DNA of 64,000 bases, from positions 1 through 64,000 of the forward strand of contig JASAOC010002043.1 of assembly GCA_030849835.1 (NCBI GenBank), written 5' to 3'. A model generated the notes under the pieces. That model was not told the DNA's origin, made no database searches, and saw nothing but the letters and a program-made list of their open reading frames with translations. How positions within the stretch are numbered: the stretch's first letter is position 1; every line of letters starts with the position of its first letter. The stretch is from Herpetomonas samuelpessoai. Lineage: Eukaryota; Euglenozoa; Kinetoplastea; Trypanosomatida; Trypanosomatidae. A program made the position numbers and the translations under genes. Below are positions 9,703-21,437 of the stretch, piece after piece.

Positions 9703-11853
9703 ATGGTAGCGCAGACTCCTCTGCCACCCGCGCAGCAGCGCGTGTTTGACAAGATGGGCCGCGAATTCGACAGCCGTGAGTATCAAAAAGCACTGCGCTC
9801 TGCAGACAGTGTGTTGAGCGTGGTGCCAGACCATCCAGATACCATCGCCATGAAAGGACTCATCCTGCACAACCTTGAGCGCAAGGAGGAGGGGTACGAG
9901 CTCATCAAGAAGGCCATCGCTACGAGCCCTAGCTCCACCATTGCGTGGCATTCCCTCGGCATGTGCCAGCGCTCTGACAAGAATTTCAACGAGGCCCTCA
10001 AGGCGTTCAAGCGCGCCCTCGCCACGGAGCCACAGAACCCGAATGTTCTGCGTGATTTGTCTTCTGCGTGCATCCAGGTCCGCGATTGGGAACAATTTCT
10101 CGACACCCGCGAGAAGCTGGTGACGCTGAAGCCAAGTGTGCGGGCCAGCTGGATCGCCCTCTCGTGCGGCCACCGCATGCTCGGCAACACGAAGCTGGCT
10201 GCTGCCGTAATGGATGTGATGACTTCCATCATGGACGCTGGGGAGAACCCCGTCGAGGTGAGCGAGGTCCACCTGTACCGTATTGAGCTGGCATTGGAGA
10301 GTGGTGACGGGAAGAAGGCGCTGGAGCTGCTTAAGCAGCACGACGGCGACGTGAAGGATGAGATTACAAAGACACTCCTGCGTGCCCGTGCACACGCCCT
10401 GCTCGGGCAGAAGGCTGACGCCGAGAAGCGCTATCTGGAAGTGATTGCCAAAGGGTTCCACGAGGCAGACTGCATCGCTGCCATGGCGCAGCTGAGGAAG
10501 ATCCCACTGGACGACCTTCTCCGTCCCAAACATGACGCGGAGCGGTACATGGAACTGATTGAGCAGGTGCTGTCAGTGTGCCCCAAAAAGCAAACTAGCT
10601 ACGCGGCGCGCCACCTGCTGGATTGCTGCCCGATGGAGCAGTTCAAGGAGCGCCTCGTGCCATTCGCCAAGATGTACGTGGTGCGCATGATTCCGTCCCT
10701 CGTGAGCGTTCTGAAGTCCCTGTACACCGACGCAGAGCGCTCCACCCTTGTCGGCGAGGTATTCCTGCAGTGGGAAAAGGAACTGGTGGCCAAGGATTAT
10801 GCGACGAGCTTTGACGGCGACGCGAATCCGTGTTTTATTCTGTGGGTGTGGTCCTTCCTGGCCTCGCACTACCGCCGCCTCGGGGACTTTGCCAAGGCGC
10901 ACGAGTATGCCAACAAGGCGATTGCTCACACCCCCACGCTGGAGTTCCTCTACGTCGAACAGGCGAAGATCTACCAGGCCGAGGGCAACACTGCCGCGGC
11001 CGCCCAGTCCGCTGATTTCGCGCGCAACCTGGACCTGCAGGACAAGTACCTGAACAGCCAAGCAGCCCGGTTTTGGTTCCGCGACAACCAAATCAAGAAG
11101 GCGGAGGAGACGATGCAGATGTTCTACAAAGCGTCCGTGGTGCCGGGTGACACCTATCTCACCGCGTTGGAGTCGCAGTGCTCATGGTATGAAAAGGAAA
11201 TTGGCGAGGCGTACTATCGCCTTGGGGACTACATGTCCGCGTTGCAGAACCTGAAAATGTTCGAGCTACACCACAAGCACAATCACTGCGAGCTTAGTGA
11301 CTTCCACAACTACGTGTTTCGCCGGAACAACATGCGCGCGTGGTTCAATGTCATTGACTGCGACGACAATATGGGCAAGAACAAGTTTTTCCTCGACTTT
11401 TGCCCTGCTCTTGTCCGCACATACATGAAGGTGCAGGAGGTCGGCGAGGAAGCCGTTCGCGCTGCCCACGTTCCACGCCCGGAGCTCAACCTGGAGGGCG
11501 TGGCGGCTGACGAGGCGAAACGGCTGAACCAACTTGTGAAGGACTACTACATCACCGACGTGGATTTGTCCGCCCCGCTGACGCAAGCTGAGCGCTACCT
11601 CGGCCACCTGCTGGAGAACCGCGGCTCCCAAGCGGACACCCATCTGCTTGCCGTGGATTTGTACACTGTGATGAAGAAGCCCACTCTTGTAGCCCGCGAG
11701 CTTCTCGCCCTCAAGAAGTTGAAGTACGCGGGCGTGTCGGCGTTGGCGGAGAGCTTCCGCAGCGGCCTCTACGCCCAGGTAGCGGCTTCCCTAGACTCTC
11801 GTGTGAAGGCCATCATCGAGGAGGCGCTGGACTCCGTCACAAAGGCGGCGTAA
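9703..11853 (+). CDS. NAA15: NatA auxiliary subunit (NAA15/Nat1), TPR protein
   Basis: A 716-residue all-helical TPR protein. NAA15 anchors the catalytic subunit NAA10 at the ribosome for co-translational N-terminal acetylation. The N-terminal half shows successive TPR-like pairs and follows the family closely: YQKALRSADSVLSVVPDHPDTIAMKGLIL, the helix YELIKKAIATSP with W-SLGM-QRSDKNFNEALKAFKRAL, then RDWEQFLDTREKLVTLKP. The later SWYEKEIGEAYYRLGDYMSALQNL and LDFCPALVRTYMK segments are also typical. The yeast and human proteins are somewhat longer (about 850 residues), so the C-terminus is shorter here. The ATG at 9703 is preferred: the frame is open upstream, but that sequence is CA/A-rich and UTR-like. 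Confidence 0.9.
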   Translation: MVAQTPLPPAQQRVFDKMGREFDSREYQKALRSADSVLSVVPDHPDTIAMKGLILHNLERKEEGYELIKKAIATSPSSTIAWHSLGMCQRSDKNFNEALKAFKRALATEPQNPNVLRDLSSACIQVRDWEQFLDTREKLVTLKPSVRASWIALSCGHRMLGNTKLAAAVMDVMTSIMDAGENPVEVSEVHLYRIELALESGDGKKALELLKQHDGDVKDEITKTLLRARAHALLGQKADAEKRYLEVIAKGFHEADCIAAMAQLRKIPLDDLLRPKHDAERYMELIEQVLSVCPKKQTSYAARHLLDCCPMEQFKERLVPFAKMYVVRMIPSLVSVLKSLYTDAERSTLVGEVFLQWEKELVAKDYATSFDGDANPCFILWVWSFLASHYRRLGDFAKAHEYANKAIAHTPTLEFLYVEQAKIYQAEGNTAAAAQSADFARNLDLQDKYLNSQAARFWFRDNQIKKAEETMQMFYKASVVPGDTYLTALESQCSWYEKEIGEAYYRLGDYMSALQNLKMFELHHKHNHCELSDFHNYVFRRNNMRAWFNVIDCDDNMGKNKFFLDFCPALVRTYMKVQEVGEEAVRAAHVPRPELNLEGVAADEAKRLNQLVKDYYITDVDLSAPLTQAERYLGHLLENRGSQADTHLLAVDLYTVMKKPTLVARELLALKKLKYAGVSALAESFRSGLYAQVAASLDSRVKAIIEEALDSVTKAA

Positions 11854-12725
11854 AGCAGACAGGAAACGGCACGCATCGTCGGACGCGCGACTGTGTGGAC
11901 ACACACGACGTGTCCGGCTTTTCGCTCTTTCCTTTTCTCCTTCTAGCGCCTCTCTGCGTGACTCACCCACCAGGGTGATCTCTGGGGGAAGGACTGCGTT
12001 CAGTAGAGGGTGACCGTGCCCGTTGGCTAGTAGGCGTGTCCATTTAGCTGACCATGTTCTTTCTGTGACCATTATTCCTCTGTCGTGTCTCCGTGGTGTC
12101 TGTAATTGGGGATCGTTGATCCGTAATCTAACGTTCACAAGTGAAAACAAAACGAAAAAGAAAAGTAGAGGAAAATGAGCTTCTTCATCGCATGGTACGA
12201 AGCTTGCTCCTGTCAACAATGACCCCCCAAAAGTACGAGTTGTGCCCAACCTAGCTTTGTCCCTTAATGGCTAGGCACGACAGACAACTGCAAGCAAGTC
12301 TGGTGGTGACGGTGCGTCCTGCGCTACAGTTTTAACGTGGGGCTTGCTGGTGGAGTGGAAAAAACAAGAGTAACCTTCGCCGCCGCCCACGAGTCTCCTG
12401 TTCACAGCATACCAGGACGCTTCTGCGACTAGGGTGCACTGGGTTGCACAGAGACTCGCATCGCCTAGAAACGCACCTATTGTGGTGGTCATACCTTCTT
12501 GCCCCTTCTCCTGGATCAAAACAACTGGTTTCATCGTCTCAAGGATCTACTGATACACGTGCTAGCCATCCCAGCGCAAGGACGCCTAACGAATAGAATT
12601 GCCACCTCGGACACATACAGCCCCCTTTCTCTGCCCATCTCCCCTGGGTCACATAGAGCCCATATACCCCCCTACACACCTAACACCCGTTAACGTAACC
12701 CGACTCCCCGTCGCAACGCTCGCCA
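11854..12725 (+). other. intergenic region
   Basis: 0.87 kb without a supported gene. A pyrimidine-rich stretch at about 12615-12660 precedes the next gene. Confidence 0.6.
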
Positions 12726-13457
12726 ATGCCAGCCCTTCGTGTGGAGTACGCAAAGTCGGGCCGCGCCAAGTGCACGCTCACGAGTTGCAAGAAGGCCATT
12801 GCCAAGCACGAAGTCCGCATCGGCACCGTCATGACCCTGCCCTTTGGTGAGGAGGGCGTGGACTCGGTGAAGTACCGTCACCTCTGCTGCTTTACCGCGC
12901 GCCAGCTGGACAACGCAAGAGCCTCTGGCGACCTCGACAGCATCGAGGGTTACAACGACCTCGCCCCTGCCGACCAGGCGCTGGTGGAGCAGATGAAGCA
13001 GGGGGAGCTCGTGGGGAAAGCCGAGATCATCGGTCGCGTTGGCGACGTGGCGAACTCGCCGCTGGCCGCGGAACTCGGGGCAACCGGCACCAAGCCGAAG
13101 CCCAAACCCAAAGGCAAGGCAGCCGCAGCCGCCACCGGTGGCAGCGACGACGCGGCGCCCAAGCGCAAGCGCGCCAAGAAGGAAAAACCTGCCGCCCACG
13201 ACGACGAGGACATGGACTCGGACGCCACCGAAGAGTTCGACGTCGAGGTGCGTGCTGTAGCGGCGCGGCCGGTGTGCCCGTACGGCGCCAATTGCTTCCG
13301 CACCGCACCGGAGCACTTTGAGCAGTTCTCGCATGACGACACCGCCGCCGCCAAGGAGGACGCGGCGGCTGGCGGCGACGGCGGGGCGACTGCGCTGCGG
13401 CCGGTGGTGGTGGGTGTCCGTCCGCGCGCCACACCGCCCTCGGCTCGCCCCGAGTAA
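12726..13457 (+). CDS. nuclear protein with PARP-type zinc finger and PBZ finger
   Basis: A 243-residue protein. Residues 6-60 resemble the DNA-break-sensing zinc finger of PARP1 and DNA ligase III: EYAKSGRAKC, then paired Cys16/Cys21, then His52 and Cys55 in YRHLCC. The first pair is C-x4-C rather than the usual C-x2-C. A Lys/Pro/Ala linker carries a strong nuclear signal (PKRKRAKK, about 145-152) and an acidic patch. Residues 181-203 fit a PBZ poly(ADP-ribose)-binding finger with exact spacing: RPVCPYGANC, FR, His197 and His203 (C-x5-C-x6-H-x5-H). The usual Asn in RxNP is Ala. The layout suggests a factor that recognises DNA damage and poly(ADP-ribose) but has no catalytic domain. It is the last protein gene of the plus-strand array. 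Confidence 0.8.
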   Translation: MPALRVEYAKSGRAKCTLTSCKKAIAKHEVRIGTVMTLPFGEEGVDSVKYRHLCCFTARQLDNARASGDLDSIEGYNDLAPADQALVEQMKQGELVGKAEIIGRVGDVANSPLAAELGATGTKPKPKPKGKAAAAATGGSDDAAPKRKRAKKEKPAAHDDEDMDSDATEEFDVEVRAVAARPVCPYGANCFRTAPEHFEQFSHDDTAAAKEDAAAGGDGGATALRPVVVGVRPRATPPSARPE

Positions 13458-13824
13458 AAGCAGCAGACACACGTTCCTCTTTTCCTATCCCCACAGTGCC
13501 TCTTTGGACGATACTCCGATGCTTCCTCAAAAGAAAGAAGAAAAGATGAAACGAGACGAGAGACTTTCAAGAAGCTTTGCAGGCTCCCTCTAGTGCTAGT
13601 GCGTCCACATGTAGGCGAACGCGCGCGCCTTTTTCACGCTGGTTTGCTTCCCGCGATGGCCGCGATGAACCTGCACCGCGTCCCCTCCCCCTCTTCCCTA
13701 TCTTCTGTCCAGCCCGCCGGGGCCGCCTAGGTAGGTTCGCTGGCCCCTCCCGGCTCTCGTCACCCACCCCTCCGTTCCTTCGTATTCTGGTACCCTTTGA
13801 CTGCGACGGCAACCACGCACTGTC
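13458..13824. other. convergent strand-switch region, left part
   Basis: Lies between the last plus-strand protein gene and tRNA-Tyr. C/T-rich on the plus strand (about 13680-13720 and 13740-13780). No protein gene. Likely holds the 3' UTR and a transcription termination zone. Confidence 0.6.
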
Positions 13825-13831
13825 CCTTCTG

Positions 13832-13843
13832 TAGCTCAATTGG
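13832..13843 (+). promoter_or_regulatory. Pol III A box of tRNA-Tyr
   Basis: TAGCTCAATTGG matches the internal A-box pattern within the D arm. Confidence 0.9.
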
Positions 13844-13888
13844 TAGAGCATGTGACTGTAGAATATCGGCAGGAATCACAGGGTCGCT

Positions 13889-13899
13889 GGTTCGATTCC
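13889..13899 (+). promoter_or_regulatory. Pol III B box of tRNA-Tyr
   Basis: GGTTCGATTCC is a perfect B-box consensus in the T arm. Confidence 0.95.
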
Positions 13900-13915
13900 G
13901 GCCGGAAGGAAAACC

Positions 13916-13921
13916 TTTTTT
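13916..13921 (+). terminator. Pol III T-run terminator
   Basis: Six T residues start five bases after the tRNA-Tyr discriminator base. Confidence 0.85.
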
Positions 13922-14135
13922 GTCTGCCATTCCCGGTGAGGGGGATAGGACCACGGTGACGGCATGAGAGCTTGTTCGGGGGAGCCTACCTAGAAAGAGA
14001 GGGTGTGACAGAGCGGGGTAAGGGGAGGGGGTTCACGATCCGCAGGGAGCGTTGTCGGCATTCCGGGGCGATCGCATGCCTCGCCGGGCACCTCGGCGGC
14101 GCAAGAAGTTTCATTGTGTCCTCTGTGGCTGATCG

Positions 14136-14154
14136 TTTTTTTTTTTTTTTTTTT
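14136..14154 (+). repeat. T19 homopolymer in the strand-switch region
   Basis: Uninterrupted run of 19 T on the plus strand (A on the minus strand), about 90 bases beyond the stop of the minus-strand dioxygenase gene and 225 bases beyond tRNA-Tyr. Confidence 0.95.
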
Positions 14155-14244
14155 CATGAGTCTGCATTTGTGTCTGGCGAGGTCGCCAAGGCACTTGGGA
14201 AGGAGGAGAGAAGACATATCAGAAAAGATGAAGAAATCGGAAAG

Positions 14245-15258
14245 TTACGCAGCAGCAGCAGCGGCAGCGGCAGGTGCCTCACCTTCCTCGAAAATATAGT
14301 GACGGACGGAGGCGGCGAAAAAGTCAATTTTGCCGCCGATTTCCTTGGCGGGGCGTCCTTCCGCGGTGCCAACGAGCGTCAGAAGCGGCATCAGGTGCTC
14401 GTGCGCACCCCGGGGCTGGGCTTCATCAAAGCCATCCAGGGTACTGACGCGGCGCATCGTGTCGAGACGCTTCTCGGGTGTCATGTCAGCGCTGTCCTGG
14501 AGGACGCTCGTGAGGGCGTTGCCGAAGCGGTCACCCGCGCCGCGCTTGTCAAAGTTCCCAAAGTGGTGCATGGAGGAGCCACTGCCAAGGAAGAAGACCC
14601 CGCGCTCGCGGAACGGGCGCAGGGCGAGGCCCATCCGAATGTGCTCGGCAGGGTCGTCCGAGCGCACCACCGAGATGGGAACGACGGGAATGTCCGCCTT
14701 CGGGAACGTGGCGAGCAGCGGCACAAAGACGCCGTGGTCGTACGGGCACCGCACATCGAACTGGGCGTCCATGCCTGCGGCCTTGAGAGCGTCCACCATC
14801 TCCTGCGCGAGTGCAGGGTGGCCGGCCGCCGGGTACTTGAGCGAGTACGACTCCTTTGGGAAGCCGCCGTAGTCGTACAGCATCTCGGGCATCTGACCAC
14901 CACCGACGCTTGGCTGCGCGGTGTTGTAGTGCGCCGACACCACGGCGATGACCTTGGGTGCGCCGTACTTGGCCAGGATGGCCTTGGTGTGCTCGCGCCA
15001 CTTGTCAGCGAGCAAGGTGTGCTCCGAGGTGCCCAGCACCGGCAGCGGGCCAGCGCCGTGGCAAATGTACAGGGCAGGGTACATGGGAAAGGCGGGAATA
15101 CGGGTAGGGTGGGGGTTCACGTCGGCGGTAGTGGAGGGGAGCGGTGTGTCCGGGTGCGTGGACGTTGCGGCTGGGTCGCGGTAGGAATTGGAAAAATAGC
15201 GTAGTGGGAGAACAAGAAGAATGGCGAGAATCACGGGGAACACGAGTGCCTTCAGCAT
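14245..15258 (-). CDS. membrane-anchored LigB-type extradiol dioxygenase
   Basis: A 337-residue protein. Residues about 3-20 are hydrophobic with few charges, so it is probably anchored by an N-terminal membrane segment or targeted to an organelle. The rest matches the YgiD/4,5-DOPA dioxygenase branch of class III (LigB) ring-cleaving enzymes, non-haem metal enzymes. Seen are ALYICHGAGP, VVSAHYNT, LKYPAAGHP, the hallmark CPYDHGVFVPL and GSGSSMHHF, with metal or acid-base histidines in each; then ..FGNAL.., PRGAHEHLMPL and a conserved tail. The substrate cannot be told. ATG 15258 is the first ATG after an acceptor-like site at 15356-15357, and the frame upstream has no ATG. It is the last gene of the minus-strand array. 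Confidence 0.85.
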   Translation of the reverse strand: MLKALVFPVILAILLVLPLRYFSNSYRDPAATSTHPDTPLPSTTADVNPHPTRIPAFPMYPALYICHGAGPLPVLGTSEHTLLADKWREHTKAILAKYGAPKVIAVVSAHYNTAQPSVGGGQMPEMLYDYGGFPKESYSLKYPAAGHPALAQEMVDALKAAGMDAQFDVRCPYDHGVFVPLLATFPKADIPVVPISVVRSDDPAEHIRMGLALRPFRERGVFFLGSGSSMHHFGNFDKRGAGDRFGNALTSVLQDSADMTPEKRLDTMRRVSTLDGFDEAQPRGAHEHLMPLLTLVGTAEGRPAKEIGGKIDFFAASVRHYIFEEGEAPAAAAAAAA

Positions 15259-16413
15259 GACCCAAGGAGCAGAATGGTGGTGTGTGTCAGTGGCAGGCAA
15301 GCGCCGAGCGGATTCGTCGCACGTCGCAGAGTGAGAATGATAATCGTGGTACACACTAATAAAGCAAACGAGAAGGAAACGGGGGGTGCTATGGGTAAGT
15401 TATCTTGCCCAAAGCCACGCCGGCGTTTCGTTTTTTGAGGTGAAATGCACAGGGATGATGAAAATATAATAATATTAGAAGAAAGAATAATAATAATCAC
15501 AGTGAGCACGGCAACGACAAAAACACTTGGAGCAAACGTACCAATGTGGTGAAGAAGGAATCAAAAAAGGAGGAAAGGTAGGAATGGCGAACAGTTGTGC
15601 GGCATCGGTAGACATTACCATGAGAACAGGTAGACGAGATGACGTGGTCAAAAATTATGGGTGAAGAACCCCTGCAGGCAGGTCGCTTTCGAGCAGTCGT
15701 GCTTACAGTGTTCCTCTATCTGAGACCTACGTGTGCGCGAGCTGACAAACGGCAGTGGGAATACGTCCGCCACATGGCGATGCATGGCAGTCCCTATTAT
15801 CTTCCTGCAACCTGTGTGGCACGTGCGCAGGACTGACATTCAAATCTAGACCAGAGTAGGGCTATCATGTGCAGAAAAGTTTTTATTGTTTTTAGGGTGT
15901 TTCTTGTGGTGGCGACCCTCTCCGTGCGTCATGATAAGCACCGAGTGGGGAACGTCGTGAATGACCAAGGGAGCTTGAAAAGAGGAGGTGGCGGGTGGGT
16001 GTCGGGACGGGCCGACCAGAAACAGCGCAAACCCGCACCCTTGATACCGCCGATCGCAATCTCGAGCGCGCTTGAATCACCCCAAGTCGACAAACAACGA
16101 AAGGAAAAGACGAACGTACCCGAGGTAAATGAAGTGTTTTTTTTTTTTTTGTGTGTGTGTGTTGGTTTGTCCGACTACGGGGTGCTTTTGTGTTTCGCGA
16201 TGCGTGCGCACTGAAAGAAAGAATAATCTTTGTCATAACACACCCTCAAAGACTGGGTCCAAAGTGAGGAGAACACACTCGTGAGGGGGACAAGAGAAAC
16301 ACCCACAGCCGAAGTGGGCTGTGGCAGCGACAATCCTCAACAAGGTCCGTTGTCTTTCACGTAGCCATTAACGTTTACTACAGCTGCGTGCTGCTCGTAC
16401 ACACCAGAGGCGC
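15259..16413 (-). other. intergenic region
   Basis: 1.15 kb: 5' UTR of the dioxygenase gene and 3' UTR of adenylate kinase. AT-rich stretches near 15470-15510, and a T13 run with GT repeat at about 16138-16162. No supported gene. Confidence 0.6.
15356..15357 (-). promoter_or_regulatory. candidate spliced-leader acceptor AG
   Basis: On the minus strand a tract CCTTCTCGTTTGCTTTATT ends in AG here, 97 bases before ATG 15258, with no ATG between. Confidence 0.5.
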
Positions 16414-17085
16414 TCACATTTTACTCTCCAGGCTTAGGGGCTTCCCAGAGCGCAGCTGCCGGATCATCTGGTTGATCTTCTTGTGAAGGTCCGCGTAGAC
16501 GACGCGAATGCACGGGTTTGCGTCAATCTCCAGAATGATGCTATGGTAGTGCTCCACCAGCGCTTGTTTCTGCTTGCGGTAGATCTTCATGCGGCGATCG
16601 TGCTTTTCCTTGGTGTCGTCAGAGCGTATTTGCAAGCGCTGCACAATGTCCGCCGGCGGGGGGTCGCTCCTAAGGTTGTAGATCCTGCCAGTGACGGGGT
16701 CGAGCCGCCGTTGTAGGCATCTATCCAGCAGAATCTCTGCATCCACATTGAGGAATATCATCACGTCGAACTCGAAACCGCGGTTAGAAAGCTCCTCCGC
16801 CTGACGAAGGGTGCGCGGGAAGCCGTCCAGCAGCACACCGCGCTCCTGCACCTCTTTTGATTTGAGGCGGTTACAGACGAGGTCTACAACAATCTCGTCC
16901 GGGATCAGGTTTCCCTCGGCCATGATAGCGGAGCACTGCCGACCAATCGGCGTCTTGCGCGTGACCTCGTCCCTCAGCAGATTGCCCGCGCTAAGGTGCA
17001 CAAACCCATAGTCGCGGACTAGCAAGTCACTGACCGTGCCTTTGCCGCTACCGGGGGCACCAAAGAGGATAATGCGAAGCGGCAT
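16414..17085 (-). CDS. ADK: adenylate kinase with C-terminal SKM (possible glycosomal PTS1)
   Basis: A 223-residue nucleoside monophosphate kinase catalysing ATP + AMP <-> 2 ADP. The P-loop GAPGSGKGT is at 8-16; the AMP-binding segment [12 protein letters not shown] follows; the LLDGFPRT signature is near residues 85-92; the lid starts at [11 protein letters not shown]. The lid lacks Cys pairs, so it is not a zinc lid. Length is that of a standard adenylate kinase with no N-terminal flagellar extension. The protein ends ESKM; -SKM fits the peroxisomal/glycosomal PTS1 pattern, which would place this enzyme in glycosomes to buffer their ATP/ADP/AMP. An acceptor-like site lies about 20 bases before the ATG. 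Confidence 0.95.
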   Translation of the reverse strand: MPLRIILFGAPGSGKGTVSDLLVRDYGFVHLSAGNLLRDEVTRKTPIGRQCSAIMAEGNLIPDEIVVDLVCNRLKSKEVQERGVLLDGFPRTLRQAEELSNRGFEFDVMIFLNVDAEILLDRCLQRRLDPVTGRIYNLRSDPPPADIVQRLQIRSDDTKEKHDRRMKIYRKQKQALVEHYHSIILEIDANPCIRVVYADLHKKINQMIRQLRSGKPLSLESKM

Positions 17086-17105
17086 GGTACCGTCGCTGGT
17101 ATGAA

Positions 17106-17107
17106 CT
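17106..17107 (-). promoter_or_regulatory. candidate spliced-leader acceptor AG
   Basis: Minus-strand CGTACCTTCCTTGC then AG, about 20 bases before the adenylate kinase ATG. Confidence 0.45.
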
Positions 17108-17551
17108 GCAAGGAAGGTACGTGTGTGTGATAAAGGAGAAACGTAACGAAGCGTTTCTCAAGTTCACCACTGAGGATACTTGCACGGGCGGCACGAACGG
17201 ACCGTGACGAGGATCGAAGTGGAGGCAGCGCCCACGGTGAAAAAGAATAATGACGAGAACGTTTTTTTTAAGCCTGGGCAGCGACGATTGTATCCTCCTG
17301 CAAAGGCACAAGTTGTGCTTTTGATTTTCTTCAGCTTTTGGAAAGGAAAAGAAGGGAAATGACTTTTGATGGTACGAGGAGACGAAAGTGATGTGGGGAC
17401 AGTTGGGCGGAGATGCGTAGTCTACATGCAAGGATCTCTGCGCGGAGTAGTATGTAAATTTGGGGTTGATGTATGTGTGAATAAGGTTCCTATAAATGGT
17501 TCGGTGTGCACTCTGTGCTTTGGCGTGTCACACATCCAGAGACAGAATGAC

Positions 17552-17587
17552 AGAGAGAGAGAGAGAGAGGGAGAGAGAGACAGAGAG
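17552..17587 (+). repeat. (GA)n simple repeat
   Basis: Nearly pure GA dinucleotide run; reads as a CT tract on the transcribed minus strand, so it may help define mRNA processing. Confidence 0.9.
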
Positions 17588-18459
17588 GGAAAGGTCATCA
17601 TTCGTTGCGGTAAACAACTGTTTCACAGGACTTCCCTTCTTCATCACGGCACAAGGCTTCCGACTGTTTATGTAAAGTGCTGCTGCCCCACGACCAACCT
17701 CCCCCACGCGCCCGCCTGGGTGGAAGCAGAGCGGACGCTCGAAACTGAAGGGAATCCATGGCTGTCGAGGGTTTATCGAACCAACGGGGTTTGTGGCGGT
17801 GAATAAGCAGTCCCCCAACAGTTACCCGAGCGGCACGACGCCATGGTAGAAATAGGAATCAGGCCGGGGGCAGTTGAACGACGCTTGGGCTAGCTCAGCG
17901 AAACCGCAGTGTTTCCTAGTACAAGCATTGGAGCTGTTTTCTCTGTCTAATTCATCTTTGTGTTGGAACCTGCTTGCGCACATATGTCTCCCTGCGTCTT
18001 TCGCATTCCTCTTGGCGCAAGGCGCGGTAAACGTCGACCAGAGAAAAGGAAAGAGAGAGAGAGACACATCTTCGTCAAAGAGGGTCCGGCGCGATCAATA
18101 ATAATAGTAAGCGCGGTGTGCGTCGTGGTGTAGCAAATCAAACGGAGTCTGGGCTACATGCGTTGAGAAGAACAGCCACGGCGACCACCACGCTTTCGGT
18201 GAGCAATAAATAACAAGAAAAGAAAGAAATCAACAACACACCAACAACAGATTCAACGACAGCACGGGAGCCCAGTTTGTCTGTCACACGGCGTCAACGG
18301 AAATTCGATGTGGCTTCATGCCACGTTTTGTGATCCCGGTGAAGGAGCCATCACCCCATGGCTTCCCGAACAGGAGCGAACGGGGGATGGGTAGCGAGCG
18401 GTCTGCCCTCACGAACGAACACTGTCATACACAAAGGCGTTCCTTTCCTTTCTTCTCTT

Positions 18460-21437
<2,978 letters not shown>

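Larger units (their letters stand above)
13825..13910 (+). tRNA. tRNA-Tyr (GTA) with a ~13-nt intron
   Basis: The full cloverleaf can be drawn by hand. The acceptor stem CCTTCTG pairs with CGGAAGG (13903-13909), with discriminator A at 13910. The D arm is GCTC/GAGC. The anticodon stem is TGTGA (13851-13855) with TCACA (13876-13880), and the anticodon GTA is at 13858-13860. The T arm is GCTGG-TTCGATT-CCGGC. The anticodon loop is too long by 13 bases; removing about 13862-13874 restores a 7-base loop and a 73-base tRNA. Introns are rare in trypanosomatid tRNAs, and tRNA-Tyr is the known case (11 nt in T. brucei, by recollection). Confidence 0.97.
13911..14244. other. convergent strand-switch region, right part
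   Basis: Between tRNA-Tyr and the 3' end of the minus-strand dioxygenase gene. Holds the Pol III terminator and a 19-base T run. No protein gene. Confidence 0.6.
17086..18459 (-). other. intergenic region with GA repeat
   Basis: 1.37 kb between CDC48/VCP and adenylate kinase. Holds GA-rich repeat DNA at 17552-17587 and short GA stretches near 18050-18063. No supported gene. Confidence 0.6.

Noticed and set aside
9346-10533. 395-codon minus-strand frame
   Set aside because: Antisense to NAA15 and opposite to the local array direction.
13600-13760. Possible snRNA or 7SL RNA divergent from tRNA-Tyr
   Set aside because: In trypanosomes such genes sit about 100 bases upstream of an opposing tRNA, so I looked here, but I recognise no conserved snRNA or 7SL sequence.
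13972-15204. 410-codon plus-strand frame
   Set aside because: Mostly antisense to the LigB-type dioxygenase, whose catalytic motifs are intact; the frame has no recognisable domain.
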